From Alterisphingorhabdus sp051668705 (GTDB taxonomy: Bacteria; Pseudomonadota; Alphaproteobacteria; Sphingomonadales; Sphingomonadaceae): a stretch of 64,000 nucleotides of DNA. Positions 33,699 through 41,441 of the stretch are shown here, piece after piece (positions within the stretch are counted from its first letter, which is position 1; every line of letters begins with the position of its first letter). The notes under the pieces are model-generated. The model saw only the letters and a list, made by a program, of their open reading frames with translations. It was not told the DNA's origin and searched no databases. The translations under genes were made by a program, and so were the position numbers. The stretch covers positions 2,108,001 through 2,172,000 of the forward strand of contig NZ_CP196351.1 in assembly GCF_051668705.1 (NCBI RefSeq), read 5' to 3'.

Positions 33699-35639
33699 CT
33701 AAATACCCTCAACCATGACGCGGGTGTCCGGCACAAAATTGACTGCTGGCATAGCTATATCTGGATAGGCCATGCGCCTGAGACTCTTCAGCGCGGCAAC
33801 TATGGCCCCTTCCTGCCAGCCGGGCAGTGACGACAACTGATCACCCACGACAAAAAATACCGGGTCACTCAGGCTGCCATTTTCATCATAAATACCGGAG
33901 CCTAAGGATAGATCGTTGAAATGTCGCACGGCATCCTCTGTCGGCATCACCTGCCATTGCGCCCAACCACCCTTAATATAGGGCATGTTCTGCCAAGCAA
34001 TGGCGACGCCATCCTGCAGGCCAGCGCCAAAGGCCTCACCAAATTTGCTGGCACCTTTACGCGCATTATCCAATCGCTCCTGCACCGGTTTTTTACCCCA
34101 GCGATAGGCGACGCTGCTAAAATTATAGGCGCCTGTCAAAACACCCTTTTCATCATGATAACCTGTGGACGGGTACCAGATTTGCGCAATCTCGTCCGAT
34201 GTCCATGATATGCCGCCAAATATGGGCACAACCCCGATTTCGCTGTCAGGGACACTGCAAACGCTGACATCATGACCATCAACATGGTGCTCCGTAACGT
34301 CACTGCCCTGCCACAAATTGCGATCAGCCTGCCAGCCGACTTTGGTTGTATTGGCCAGAAACCTTGCGACATAGCCATCTTTGTCCGGTGTAGCTGAAGG
34401 CTCAAATTGCGCTTTGAAAACGGCATGCAAGCCATCTTTGAAAGGCCCGGAAAGGCCAGCACTGGGCACAGGGCTTAACAGTTTTTCAGACAAGATATCC
34501 TTGAGAAACGGCATAGCCATATTACTGAAACAATAATCGGCGCGATATTCTTTCAATGCGTCTGTGCCGACCTGAGCGACTAAGACGATAAATTCCTTGG
34601 TCTTATGGTCCCAATCGATTGTCTTGACCGGACTGTTCAGATGAATATCTCCGCCCAAAGCAGCCACTTGGCGAGCAAAGGCATGTTGCACCTGATCCAT
34701 TCCGCCTACAGGCTGGAACAATGTTGATTGCCACAAAAAGTCACTGGGTTGGTAAAAGCGGGTCTTTTTCCAAAATTCAGACTCCAGCAAAGAGTTCAAC
34801 CCCAATGCGCTGGCCGCTTTACCAGCATCAACGCCTGGCAACACGTCAAACCCTGCACGGGCAAGCGCTTGTTCAAAACCATCAGGACCAGCTGTTGGCG
34901 CATATTTCGCCACAGGCTTGCCATGCGCATCTTTACTGACGCTGAGTTCACCAAAAGACACCATCAAATTCTGCAACTGCTTTGCCCGTTCGGCCTGCTC
35001 GGCTTCTGGAATGTCTAGATCGGCACTGGTCACCAGTTCGGCCGCATTGTCATAGACCATCTGTGCCAACCAGCCGCGAATATTATGATCCAACCGGCGA
35101 TAAACGACAGGCTCTGAGTTAAATGGCCCGCCATCCATCTGCACCAGATTGGAACCTGAATTCATCACATAAACCTCAACGGCCACGCCAAAGTCACGCA
35201 AATATCCAAGCAAATGCTTATGACTGGACGGAATACGTCCAGGCCCGGCATTCAGATAGGGCTGCTCATCACCAACCGGCTGTTTAAACCGGATGGTCTG
35301 CGTCTCCCATGGTTCAGACCCGCTAAGCTCGCTATTTTTATCTTCAGTTAAAGTGTCGCCCGTGCGCAAGGTCAGGCAGCGCCCGCCCGTCCGGTTTTGG
35401 GCTTCTAAGATCGTCACCGCCATACCCGTCTTTTGCGCCAGTAATTCATAGGCCGTAGTCAGACCCGACACACCTGCACCCAATATGATGGCGCGTTTTC
35501 CGGCAAAACTTCCTTCTTCCAATTGCAAAGGGCCAGCAACAGAATTGTTCGCCGCCAATGTGGCTTTATCCAAAGCAGCCCAGGCTTGGCGCGAGCTGTG
35601 CTTTGCCAAAAATTCCGCTCTATCGACATATTGTGACAT
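33699..35639 (-). CDS. Flavin-containing amine/L-amino acid oxidase
   Basis: This 646-residue FAD oxidase has the dinucleotide motif ILGAGVSGLTTAYELL at about 52-67, the GG motif NRTGGRCLTLRTGD near 82 and the C-terminal FAD segment GDQLSSLPGWQEGAIVAALKS near 600, as in flavin monoamine and L-amino acid oxidases including VioA-type tryptophan oxidases. It would oxidise an amine to an imine, releasing H2O2. No signal peptide is evident. It is part of a divergent locus with a VioB-type ferritin-like protein and an MNIO enzyme, so its substrate may be a peptide or a diffusible amino acid linked to that system. Substrate unknown. Confidence 0.85.
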   Translation of the reverse strand: MSQYVDRAEFLAKHSSRQAWAALDKATLAANNSVAGPLQLEEGSFAGKRAIILGAGVSGLTTAYELLAQKTGMAVTILEAQNRTGGRCLTLRTGDTLTEDKNSELSGSEPWETQTIRFKQPVGDEQPYLNAGPGRIPSSHKHLLGYLRDFGVAVEVYVMNSGSNLVQMDGGPFNSEPVVYRRLDHNIRGWLAQMVYDNAAELVTSADLDIPEAEQAERAKQLQNLMVSFGELSVSKDAHGKPVAKYAPTAGPDGFEQALARAGFDVLPGVDAGKAASALGLNSLLESEFWKKTRFYQPSDFLWQSTLFQPVGGMDQVQHAFARQVAALGGDIHLNSPVKTIDWDHKTKEFIVLVAQVGTDALKEYRADYCFSNMAMPFLKDILSEKLLSPVPSAGLSGPFKDGLHAVFKAQFEPSATPDKDGYVARFLANTTKVGWQADRNLWQGSDVTEHHVDGHDVSVCSVPDSEIGVVPIFGGISWTSDEIAQIWYPSTGYHDEKGVLTGAYNFSSVAYRWGKKPVQERLDNARKGASKFGEAFGAGLQDGVAIAWQNMPYIKGGWAQWQVMPTEDAVRHFNDLSLGSGIYDENGSLSDPVFFVVGDQLSSLPGWQEGAIVAALKSLRRMAYPDIAMPAVNFVPDTRVMVEGI

Positions 35640-35727
35640 CAGATTTCCTCTTAAAAAGGGCAGAACAATAGCCGTATGGCAAAGCGCATCATGCGCGCCA
35701 CATGTTCAAACCAAATAATGGGGTGAA

Positions 35728-35753
35728 CACGGGCGATCATGATAGCGCCCGTG
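35728..35753 (-). terminator. GC-rich hairpin after the lipocalin-like gene
   Basis: CACGGGCG and CGCCCGTG pair around a 10-base loop, 17 bases beyond the stop at 35771. No T run follows on the minus strand, so it could be a weak terminator or an mRNA-stabilising hairpin that lowers expression of the downstream oxidase gene. Confidence 0.5.
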
Positions 35754-35770
35754 CTCGGGGGGGGTATAGG

Positions 35771-36652
35771 TTATACTTTTTTGAGCGTGTTCACATTGAC
35801 ATGCGGCCAGGTAATCAGCCCGTCTTTGCCAAATTTTTTGTGAAAGATGATGTCACTAATCTGCGTATATTGCAGTTGCAGAAATGTGCTTCCATCCGCC
35901 TCTTTAACCGTCTCGATCCAGAAAATAGTCTCAAAACGCGGCGTATCGGCGCGGTCTACGATAAAGGGAATATTTGTTATCCCACCACTATTTTTGGAAT
36001 CCATCACAAAGGTCGTTGTGTGCACAATATCCTGACCAGCAATATCTGCCTCCAGCGTTTTGTTCACATCGGCAGAGACGAAAGGCGTACCTTGCGAAAC
36101 TATGGAATACACGTCCGTATATCCCAAAGGCGTATTGGGCCCAGTATCAGGTGGCAGCGCGGATTGTATGGGGAAGGATGGCGGACCATTTGTTTCTGAC
36201 GCATTGCCCAAGATCATCGCACTGTCGCCATGCGGGATAGTGGCCGAGCGCGCGAGTGAAAATGGCGGTTTTGGACCGGCTGTCCCATCATTGTTAAAAA
36301 CATTATCAAGATAGAGCCACATGCCGTTTTCCACGTGCAGGGTTTCGTTCGTTTCCGTATCGCTGACGGTCAGTTCATACATCAAACCAGTAACAAATTG
36401 ATCAACATCCCCGCCACGGTTGCGCACAGCTCCACCAATGGGGGTAAAGACAATCGTCTCAGTATAAGGCTGCAACAAGAGCTTGAAATCGCCTTCATCG
36501 CTCGGCGTTGAACCCTTTGAAGGTAAAGCGACGAGATTCCAGCCTTTCGACCCAACCCATTTGCCCGCCAAATCGGCCAACGGACCCAAATTTTCTCTAA
36601 CGTCACTCGCCGTGCCGCTTAATCGCGTATAACTATCAGGTATTACTTGCAT
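35771..36652 (-). CDS. Lipocalin/FABP-like beta-barrel protein
   Basis: This 293-residue protein begins LGPLADLAGKWVGSKGWNL around residue 23, the W-containing opening strand seen in lipocalin-like and heme-binding beta-barrel proteins, and is rich in alternating beta-strand segments to the C-terminus (LQYTQISDIIFHKKF). No signal peptide or membrane segment is seen. It may bind a hydrophobic ligand or heme; no ligand residue can be named. It is divergent from the ferritin-like gene across an AT-rich promoter region and is followed by the amine oxidase gene, so it belongs to the same locus. Confidence 0.6.
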   Translation of the reverse strand: MQVIPDSYTRLSGTASDVRENLGPLADLAGKWVGSKGWNLVALPSKGSTPSDEGDFKLLLQPYTETIVFTPIGGAVRNRGGDVDQFVTGLMYELTVSDTETNETLHVENGMWLYLDNVFNNDGTAGPKPPFSLARSATIPHGDSAMILGNASETNGPPSFPIQSALPPDTGPNTPLGYTDVYSIVSQGTPFVSADVNKTLEADIAGQDIVHTTTFVMDSKNSGGITNIPFIVDRADTPRFETIFWIETVKEADGSTFLQLQYTQISDIIFHKKFGKDGLITWPHVNVNTLKKV

Positions 36653-36791
36653 AAATGCCTCCTAAAATTAAGCGCGACCAATTTTTTCATATTTTTATTA
36701 TTGTTTAATTAACTAATAGAAAGTTACATATTGATACACCGAAAAAATGCACAATATAATGCTTTTTATTTTGTTATTTATTGTTGATAAG

Positions 36792-36805
36792 GTGATTATT
36801 ATCAC
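36792..36805. promoter_or_regulatory. CRP/FNR-type site in the divergent promoter region
   Basis: GTGAT-TATT-ATCAC is a perfect palindrome. It keeps the GTGA-N6-TCAC core of CRP sites and the N4 spacing of FNR half-sites. It lies about 55 bases before the ferritin-like gene and about 140 before the divergent lipocalin-like gene, in a 207-base AT-rich region. Confidence 0.6.
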
Positions 36806-36859
36806 GTAGAAGCAATATTTGATTGTAGGAATTAGACGTTATTTGAGGGGATAACAGAT

Positions 36860-38428
36860 ATGATAAGTGATCCTATTACCCAGTTTACCACTGCTGAGCT
36901 AAAACTGATTGAACAAATGAATGCGCAATTGACGCATGATACAGCGCTAGCGAAGCTGAAAGAGCTGCTGCAAGTCGCGGTGGAAATCGAGCTCGCGACC
37001 ATCCCGATCTATCTTTACACATATTATTCTATCGACAGGACACGCTTTAGCGGCGCGCATATGCGCGAGACAGATATCTTCGCCAACAAAGCCGGCGGTG
37101 CGGTGATGAGTGTGGCGGTAGAAGAGATGCTGCACATGTCCCTATCGTCGAATATATTGTACTCGCTGGGGCAAATGCCGCAACTTTATCTGCGCGCACC
37201 GCAATCCTATCCGGCGCCATTGCCATTCCACAATCCGCAAGGGCCAAAGGGTCCGAATGGCGGCACCGATGTCCGTATACCGCTTGCCAAGCTGACCTAT
37301 GAGCAATTGTGGCATTTCCTGCAGATTGAATATCCGGAAGCCCCCGATGCAACGCCGCAAGACAGCGATTGGGACTCAATCGGCCAGGTCTATTCTTATA
37401 TACGCTGTTTGATAGCCTGTGCCCATTTGACAGATGCTGACTTCACACAGGGGCCTCAACCGCATCAGATACAAGGGTTTAACTACTCACCCAATAATAC
37501 GGATACGGTTCACCCTTCGGGCAAGTTTGACCCGTGGAAAGCCGCACCCAACCCTGCCATCCCCAATCCACCGCCCGGTAGCGATCCCCTGCCGAGTGCA
37601 TCGGATGCGGCTGTCTATTCCAATGCAGCGGATAGCCATGCAGGGCCGGCTGAATTAATTACTATTGGCAGTAAGCAAGATGCCTATTTTGCAATTGATA
37701 CGGTTTGCGATCAGGGCGAAGGCTATTCCCAACCCGGATTGCCTACGCAAGAATATGACGATCAGAGCAAATCAGAACTGTCGCATTATTATAAATTCCT
37801 GACCATTCAGGCGCAATTTGACCGGTTTGAGCATTATGTGGAGCAATTGCCCGCCAATCCCGCTCCGCCAGCGCCGGTAACACCGACCATGACCGAAGCA
37901 GGTTTGGCCGCTGACAAGGTGGTATTTGATTATCCAGACAATCCCATGACCGCGGATTATCCAACAGAATTCCAGCCAATCTCCAATTTCTGCAATGGTG
38001 TCTTCCAATATATGCTGGTCCTGACCGAGACATTGTTCTTGGTGCCGCCAGAGGAGCAAAAACTGTTCTTCAATGAAGGTATGCACCGGTCGATGATCTG
38101 GGTGTTGGACAAATATATTCAGGGAATGAGGAAAGTCAGCATTCCGTCAGGCAAATTTGCTGGCAAGTCCTTTGCATGCACATTTGAGAATCTCGACCTT
38201 GGCACAAGAGAAGCCAGTTTCGCCACTCTGCGCGATTTGGGAACGGAAGCAATAGCCGCTGCCAATGCTCTGGCAGCAGCAGATAAGACAAAATATGGCA
38301 GCCTCGCCAGCAATGTTACCTATTATGTCGATCAGACCTTTGGCGTGACGGACGGAACGACCAAGTTCATGCCATTGCCCGATGTCAAAGATTTTTGGAA
38401 CGGCGATACGCCAGTGTCTAACGGATAA
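36860..38428 (+). CDS. Ferritin-like diiron protein, VioB iminophenyl-pyruvate dimer synthase type
   Basis: This 522-residue protein resembles the ferritin-like domain family found in VioB (Pfam Ferritin-like, PF12902). Candidate iron ligands are E42/E44 (AVEIELATIP), E89 and H92 (VEEMLH), E287 (DQGEGYS) and E306 with H309 (ELSHYYKF), giving a four-helix diiron pattern. VioB-type proteins act on imines made by a flavin amine oxidase, and such an oxidase is encoded 1.2 kb away. No violacein or rebeccamycin genes accompany it. A GAGGGG lies about nine bases before the ATG. It leads the operon with the Cys-rich protein and MNIO genes. Confidence 0.8.
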   Translation: MISDPITQFTTAELKLIEQMNAQLTHDTALAKLKELLQVAVEIELATIPIYLYTYYSIDRTRFSGAHMRETDIFANKAGGAVMSVAVEEMLHMSLSSNILYSLGQMPQLYLRAPQSYPAPLPFHNPQGPKGPNGGTDVRIPLAKLTYEQLWHFLQIEYPEAPDATPQDSDWDSIGQVYSYIRCLIACAHLTDADFTQGPQPHQIQGFNYSPNNTDTVHPSGKFDPWKAAPNPAIPNPPPGSDPLPSASDAAVYSNAADSHAGPAELITIGSKQDAYFAIDTVCDQGEGYSQPGLPTQEYDDQSKSELSHYYKFLTIQAQFDRFEHYVEQLPANPAPPAPVTPTMTEAGLAADKVVFDYPDNPMTADYPTEFQPISNFCNGVFQYMLVLTETLFLVPPEEQKLFFNEGMHRSMIWVLDKYIQGMRKVSIPSGKFAGKSFACTFENLDLGTREASFATLRDLGTEAIAAANALAAADKTKYGSLASNVTYYVDQTFGVTDGTTKFMPLPDVKDFWNGDTPVSNG

Positions 38429-38449
38429 GATCGCACAGAGGAGGGATAT

Positions 38450-39157
38450 ATGAGCGATACAGCAAAAACCGCAGCAAAGTCGCTGCCAAATCTTAAACAG
38501 CAACCCGAAACAGGCCCCGGAACACCCGTACCAACCCCCTATCCTTATGCGGATGCCCCGGCCTTTTCCCAGACCATTGGAACACAGCCTGAGGGTGTGC
38601 CATTGCATGCCTGTATGGGTTTGAACAGCTGCAAGGCCGCTGACCGTTATGGCAAAGAGGGCCATAAAGACCCTGTAACGGGCCAAATGGTGCAAAATGA
38701 TTGTGCCGGTCAGGGGTATTGCGCAACTGCGCCAGCGCATTTCTGCCATGTGCAGAATGATTGCAAAAATCAGGGTGGCTGCGGGTTATATGGCACCGCC
38801 GAAGAATTGAGCAATCCAGGGCATAATGATTGTCGCTCGCTCGGCTCTTGCGCTGTTCCCATCAATGCAGAACGCTTCAGCACCAATGGTCCTAATCAGG
38901 GCAAAAGCGTGTGGGCACGTGCGCGAAAGGTCTTCGAAGAAGAGATATGGCCGCAAACGCGCGGCGAATTGCTGAATAAGCAGGAAATGGGCGGCCTTGA
39001 TGCGAAATGCACATTGCCTGACACGTTGGGCCCGCCGCCAGAGGAGTTTCAAGGGCGCGGGCCATCCTATCTCTGGATATCGGATGATAATAATGATCGC
39101 GGCAACATGACCGCTTGCGGTTCAAGTGGCACAAGCGGAGCAGGCGGCTGCGCTTGA
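38450..39157 (+). CDS. Cys-rich protein with C-x5-C repeats, candidate MNIO substrate
   Basis: This 235-residue protein has 12 cysteines. Nine lie in a C-x5-C grid: C55/C61, C85/C91, C99/C105/C111 and C128/C134, mostly as N-[DS]-C-x-x-x-G-x-C (NDCAGQGYC, NDCKNQGGC, NDCRSLGSC). C187, C223 and C234 are outside it, the last two in a Gly/Ser-rich tail. No signal peptide is seen. The gene has a strong GAGGAGG ribosome-binding site and lies directly before DUF692 and DUF2063 genes, the arrangement of MNIO enzymes, their partners and Cys-containing precursors (methanobactin, bufferins). It is therefore the likely substrate, though a metal-binding structural protein is possible. Confidence 0.65.
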   Translation: MSDTAKTAAKSLPNLKQQPETGPGTPVPTPYPYADAPAFSQTIGTQPEGVPLHACMGLNSCKAADRYGKEGHKDPVTGQMVQNDCAGQGYCATAPAHFCHVQNDCKNQGGCGLYGTAEELSNPGHNDCRSLGSCAVPINAERFSTNGPNQGKSVWARARKVFEEEIWPQTRGELLNKQEMGGLDAKCTLPDTLGPPPEEFQGRGPSYLWISDDNNDRGNMTACGSSGTSGAGGCA

Positions 39158-39178
39158 ATATACACCCTTGAACCTTTC

Positions 39179-39224
39179 AGGGCGTGATGTGCGTTTCCGG
39201 TCCCATTTGGCCGCATCGCGCCCT
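39179..39224 (+). terminator. Imperfect hairpin, possible attenuator between substrate and MNIO genes
   Basis: AGGGCG-TGATG-TGCG pairs with CGCATCGCGCCCT around a loop of about 18 bases and is followed by TATTGTTT. A leaky terminator here would give more transcript for the Cys-rich protein than for the enzymes, as is usual after RiPP precursor genes. Confidence 0.6.
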
Positions 39225-39256
39225 TATTGTTTAAGCAGACATATTGGTATCACATC

Positions 39257-40240
39257 ATGGTCCATTCCATAGCTCCCATGACCCTTGCAAAGGCGAATGC
39301 GCACAGATCCTCATTGCCCAATTTGGGTTTGGGTCTTGGGCTGCGTAATGTGCATTTTGAGCATATTTTGGAGCATTGGCCAAGACTGGACTGGTTTGAG
39401 GCTATTAGCGAAAACTTCATGGATTCAGGCGGTCGCCCGCGTTATATATTGGGCCAGATAGCCGAGCATTATCCTGTCGTTTTGCATGGCGTATCCATGT
39501 CGATTGGCAGCACTGATCCGCTAAACCGGCATTACCTCACCAAGCTCAAAAAACTGGCTGATGCTATCGACACACCATGGATTAGCGACCACCTTTGCTG
39601 GACAGGAATATTGGGGCTGAACACCCATGACCTGTTGCCATTGCCGCTTACAGATGAAACACTAAACCATGTTATTGAGCGTGTTCGCACAGTGCAGGAC
39701 ATATTAGAGCGGCCGCTGATATTGGAAAACCCCAGCACCTATTTGACATTCCGCCAATCAACGCTGGAAGAAACAGAGTTTTTTTCGCAACTGGCGGCGG
39801 CAACCGGCTGCGGCTTTCTGCTCGATGTCAATAATGTGTTTGTCAGCTGTTACAACGCTGGAACCGATCCTGCCGCCTATATTGACGCCTTTCCTTGTGA
39901 GAATGTCGTGCAAATGCATCTGGCCGGGCATCAGGATTGCGGTGACCATATCATCGACACACATGACGGCATTGTTAGGCAGGAAGTCTGGGCGCTTTTT
40001 GCCCGTGCCTGGCAACGCACAGGGGGCAGTTCAGTACTGCTGGAATGGGACAGTAACATCCCCATTTTTAATATTTGCAAAGATGAGGTGATGAAGGCGC
40101 GGCGCTATATCAGCAATATTACCGAACAGCCCATGCCTATGACCGAGCCAGAACAGCATAAGGCGCAATTGCCACTTTCCACACCCGTTGATTTCATGGT
40201 TGCACCGGCCATGGACGATGCTGTTCTGATCGATAGCTGA
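39257..40240 (+). CDS. DUF692 multinuclear nonheme iron oxidase (MNIO)
   Basis: This enzyme of about 327 residues belongs to the DUF692/MbnB/BufB family, TIM-barrel iron enzymes that modify cysteines in ribosomal peptides. Likely metal ligands are in VVLHGVSMSIGS (His), ILENPSTY (Glu), LLDVNNVFVS (Asp/Asn), MHLAGHQDC (two His), IDTHDG (Asp, His) and LLEWDSN (Glu). The start is uncertain: the ATG at 39257 is chosen, but a TTG at 39227 and an ATG at 39278 are possible and none has a strong ribosome-binding site. The stop overlaps the next start by one base. Confidence 0.9.
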   Translation: MVHSIAPMTLAKANAHRSSLPNLGLGLGLRNVHFEHILEHWPRLDWFEAISENFMDSGGRPRYILGQIAEHYPVVLHGVSMSIGSTDPLNRHYLTKLKKLADAIDTPWISDHLCWTGILGLNTHDLLPLPLTDETLNHVIERVRTVQDILERPLILENPSTYLTFRQSTLEETEFFSQLAAATGCGFLLDVNNVFVSCYNAGTDPAAYIDAFPCENVVQMHLAGHQDCGDHIIDTHDGIVRQEVWALFARAWQRTGGSSVLLEWDSNIPIFNICKDEVMKARRYISNITEQPMPMTEPEQHKAQLPLSTPVDFMVAPAMDDAVLIDS

Positions 40241-41043
40241 TGGATGATAAAGACCTGATAAACCAGCAAAGCCTAGACAGTTTTCAACGCTGGTTTCAGC
40301 AGATGGTCATCTCCTCATCACATGATGACCAAGCCATTGATAGCGCCATTAATGCCCCACCTCATGGCAGCGTACAGGACAGGCTTGCAATCTATCAATC
40401 CAGCTATAGGCGGCGTTTGGCAACCTGCTTGACCGAACAATATCCTGCCCTTACCCACGCTTTGGGTGAAGCGCTTTTTCATGACTTTGCGATGGATTAT
40501 CTGATGGCGTGCCCGTCTGAAAGCTATACACTTTATGATCTGGGCGACCGCTTCCCCATGCATTTGGAGCAAGAGCGGCCCGATGCGCACAAACCCAGTG
40601 ATGAGCGCGAAGTCTGGATAGATTTCATTGTAGAATTGGCACGTTTTGAGCGCACTATCTTTGCGATGTTTGATGCGCATAGCGCGCCGAACATCGCCAC
40701 AAACACTGAGTTTACGGGCATAACGCCTAACCTGTTCGAGCAATGGCAATTGCACCCTGATCTTATAATATTCGCGTCCCAATTTCCGGTGGCTGATTAT
40801 TATCATGCCGTCAAGATGGATAAACACCCCGGACTGCCACCTGTTCTGCCCAGCCATGTCGCCTTGCTGAGGCGCGATTATCAAACACGGATCAATAAAT
40901 TGACGCCTAGGGATTATTGGTTCTTGTCCAACTGGTCGGCCTTTGCTGATGGCGCGCCTAATCCATTGGACGAGAAAGAGAGTGAGGCGCTTATCCGCAA
41001 ACTGGTACAAGACGGCTTTATCGTCTGCACAGCCCTTAAATGA
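40240..41043 (+). CDS. DUF2063 MNIO partner protein (BufC/MbnC-like)
   Basis: This 267-residue protein has the N-terminal DUF2063 helical domain: SFQRWFQQMVIS near residue 10, RLAIYQSSYRRRLATCLTEQYPALTHALG at about 43-71, and FAMDYLMACPSESYTLYDLGDRF following. Such proteins bind the precursor and present it to the MNIO enzyme. The TGATG overlap with the MNIO gene indicates coupled translation, supporting a complex. The C-terminal half (about 150-267) would be the second partner domain. It ends the operon and is followed by a strong terminator. Confidence 0.85.
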   Translation: MDDKDLINQQSLDSFQRWFQQMVISSSHDDQAIDSAINAPPHGSVQDRLAIYQSSYRRRLATCLTEQYPALTHALGEALFHDFAMDYLMACPSESYTLYDLGDRFPMHLEQERPDAHKPSDEREVWIDFIVELARFERTIFAMFDAHSAPNIATNTEFTGITPNLFEQWQLHPDLIIFASQFPVADYYHAVKMDKHPGLPPVLPSHVALLRRDYQTRINKLTPRDYWFLSNWSAFADGAPNPLDEKESEALIRKLVQDGFIVCTALK

Positions 41044-41106
41044 TATAAAAGTGCAGTCGCCTATAGCTATTGGCTAACTCAAACCATCATGAATGATGCG
41101 GCATAA

Positions 41107-41143
41107 AGAAAGGGCGCCCGCAATATCTTGCGGCGCCCTTTCT
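41107..41143. terminator. Bidirectional terminator between the MNIO and lasso loci
   Basis: AGAAAGGGCGCC-CGCAA, loop TATC, TTGCG-GCGCCCTTTCT forms a long GC-rich stem between convergent genes. T-rich ends occur on both strands, so it can stop transcription from either side. Confidence 0.88.
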
Positions 41144-41167
41144 GTAATCAAGATATGAGTTACCAAA

Positions 41168-41317
41168 TCAGCTTTGCGATGTCGATATACCACCGTCGCC
41201 ATCAGTACCTGGCGCAAAGCCAGCTTCAATTGATCCACAACCTTCTTGCAACTCTACCAATTCAGGTTTTGTCCAAGATTGTTTCACACAATTTTGATCT
41301 TGCATATTCTTGTCCAT
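41168..41317 (-). CDS. Small peptide gene, candidate lasso peptide precursor
   Basis: A 49-residue product starts at an ATG six bases after a near-perfect GAGGAG ribosome-binding site and ends at TGA 41168. The leader contains WTKPELVEL, which matches the aromatic-x-x-P-x-L recognition motif that lasso leaders use to bind the PqqD-like RRE protein. The C-terminal part AGFAPGTDGDGGISTSQS is Gly/Asp-rich. A ring from G34 to D40 or D42, or from A33 to D40, would be of lasso size, and the last residue is Ser, the site phosphorylated in paeninodin. The usual Thr at position -2 is missing, and the gene is 2.2 kb from the nearest biosynthesis gene. Thus precursor status is probable, not certain. Confidence 0.6.
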   Translation of the reverse strand: MDKNMQDQNCVKQSWTKPELVELQEGCGSIEAGFAPGTDGDGGISTSQS

Positions 41318-41357
41318 GATTAACTCCTCAAAGAATGGCCGCCTTCAATGCCGATAC

Positions 41358-41374
41358 CCTATGACTTTCATAGG
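41358..41374. promoter_or_regulatory. Short perfect inverted repeat upstream of the peptide gene
   Basis: CCTATGA-CTT-TCATAGG lies about 40 bases upstream of the peptide start codon, in the promoter or 5' leader. A three-base loop suggests a hairpin; a protein-binding operator is the alternative. Confidence 0.4.
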
Positions 41375-41441
41375 ACTTTGTAGGCACAAATGTAAATATA
41401 CGTAAAATTAGCGGCATATAGCATTTTACGGATCATTATAA

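Noticed and set aside
33699..38428. Violacein or rebeccamycin-type pathway
   Set aside because: Only the oxidase and ferritin-like partners are present; no VioC, VioD, VioE or chromopyrrolate-processing genes are nearby, and the MNIO genes point to another chemistry.
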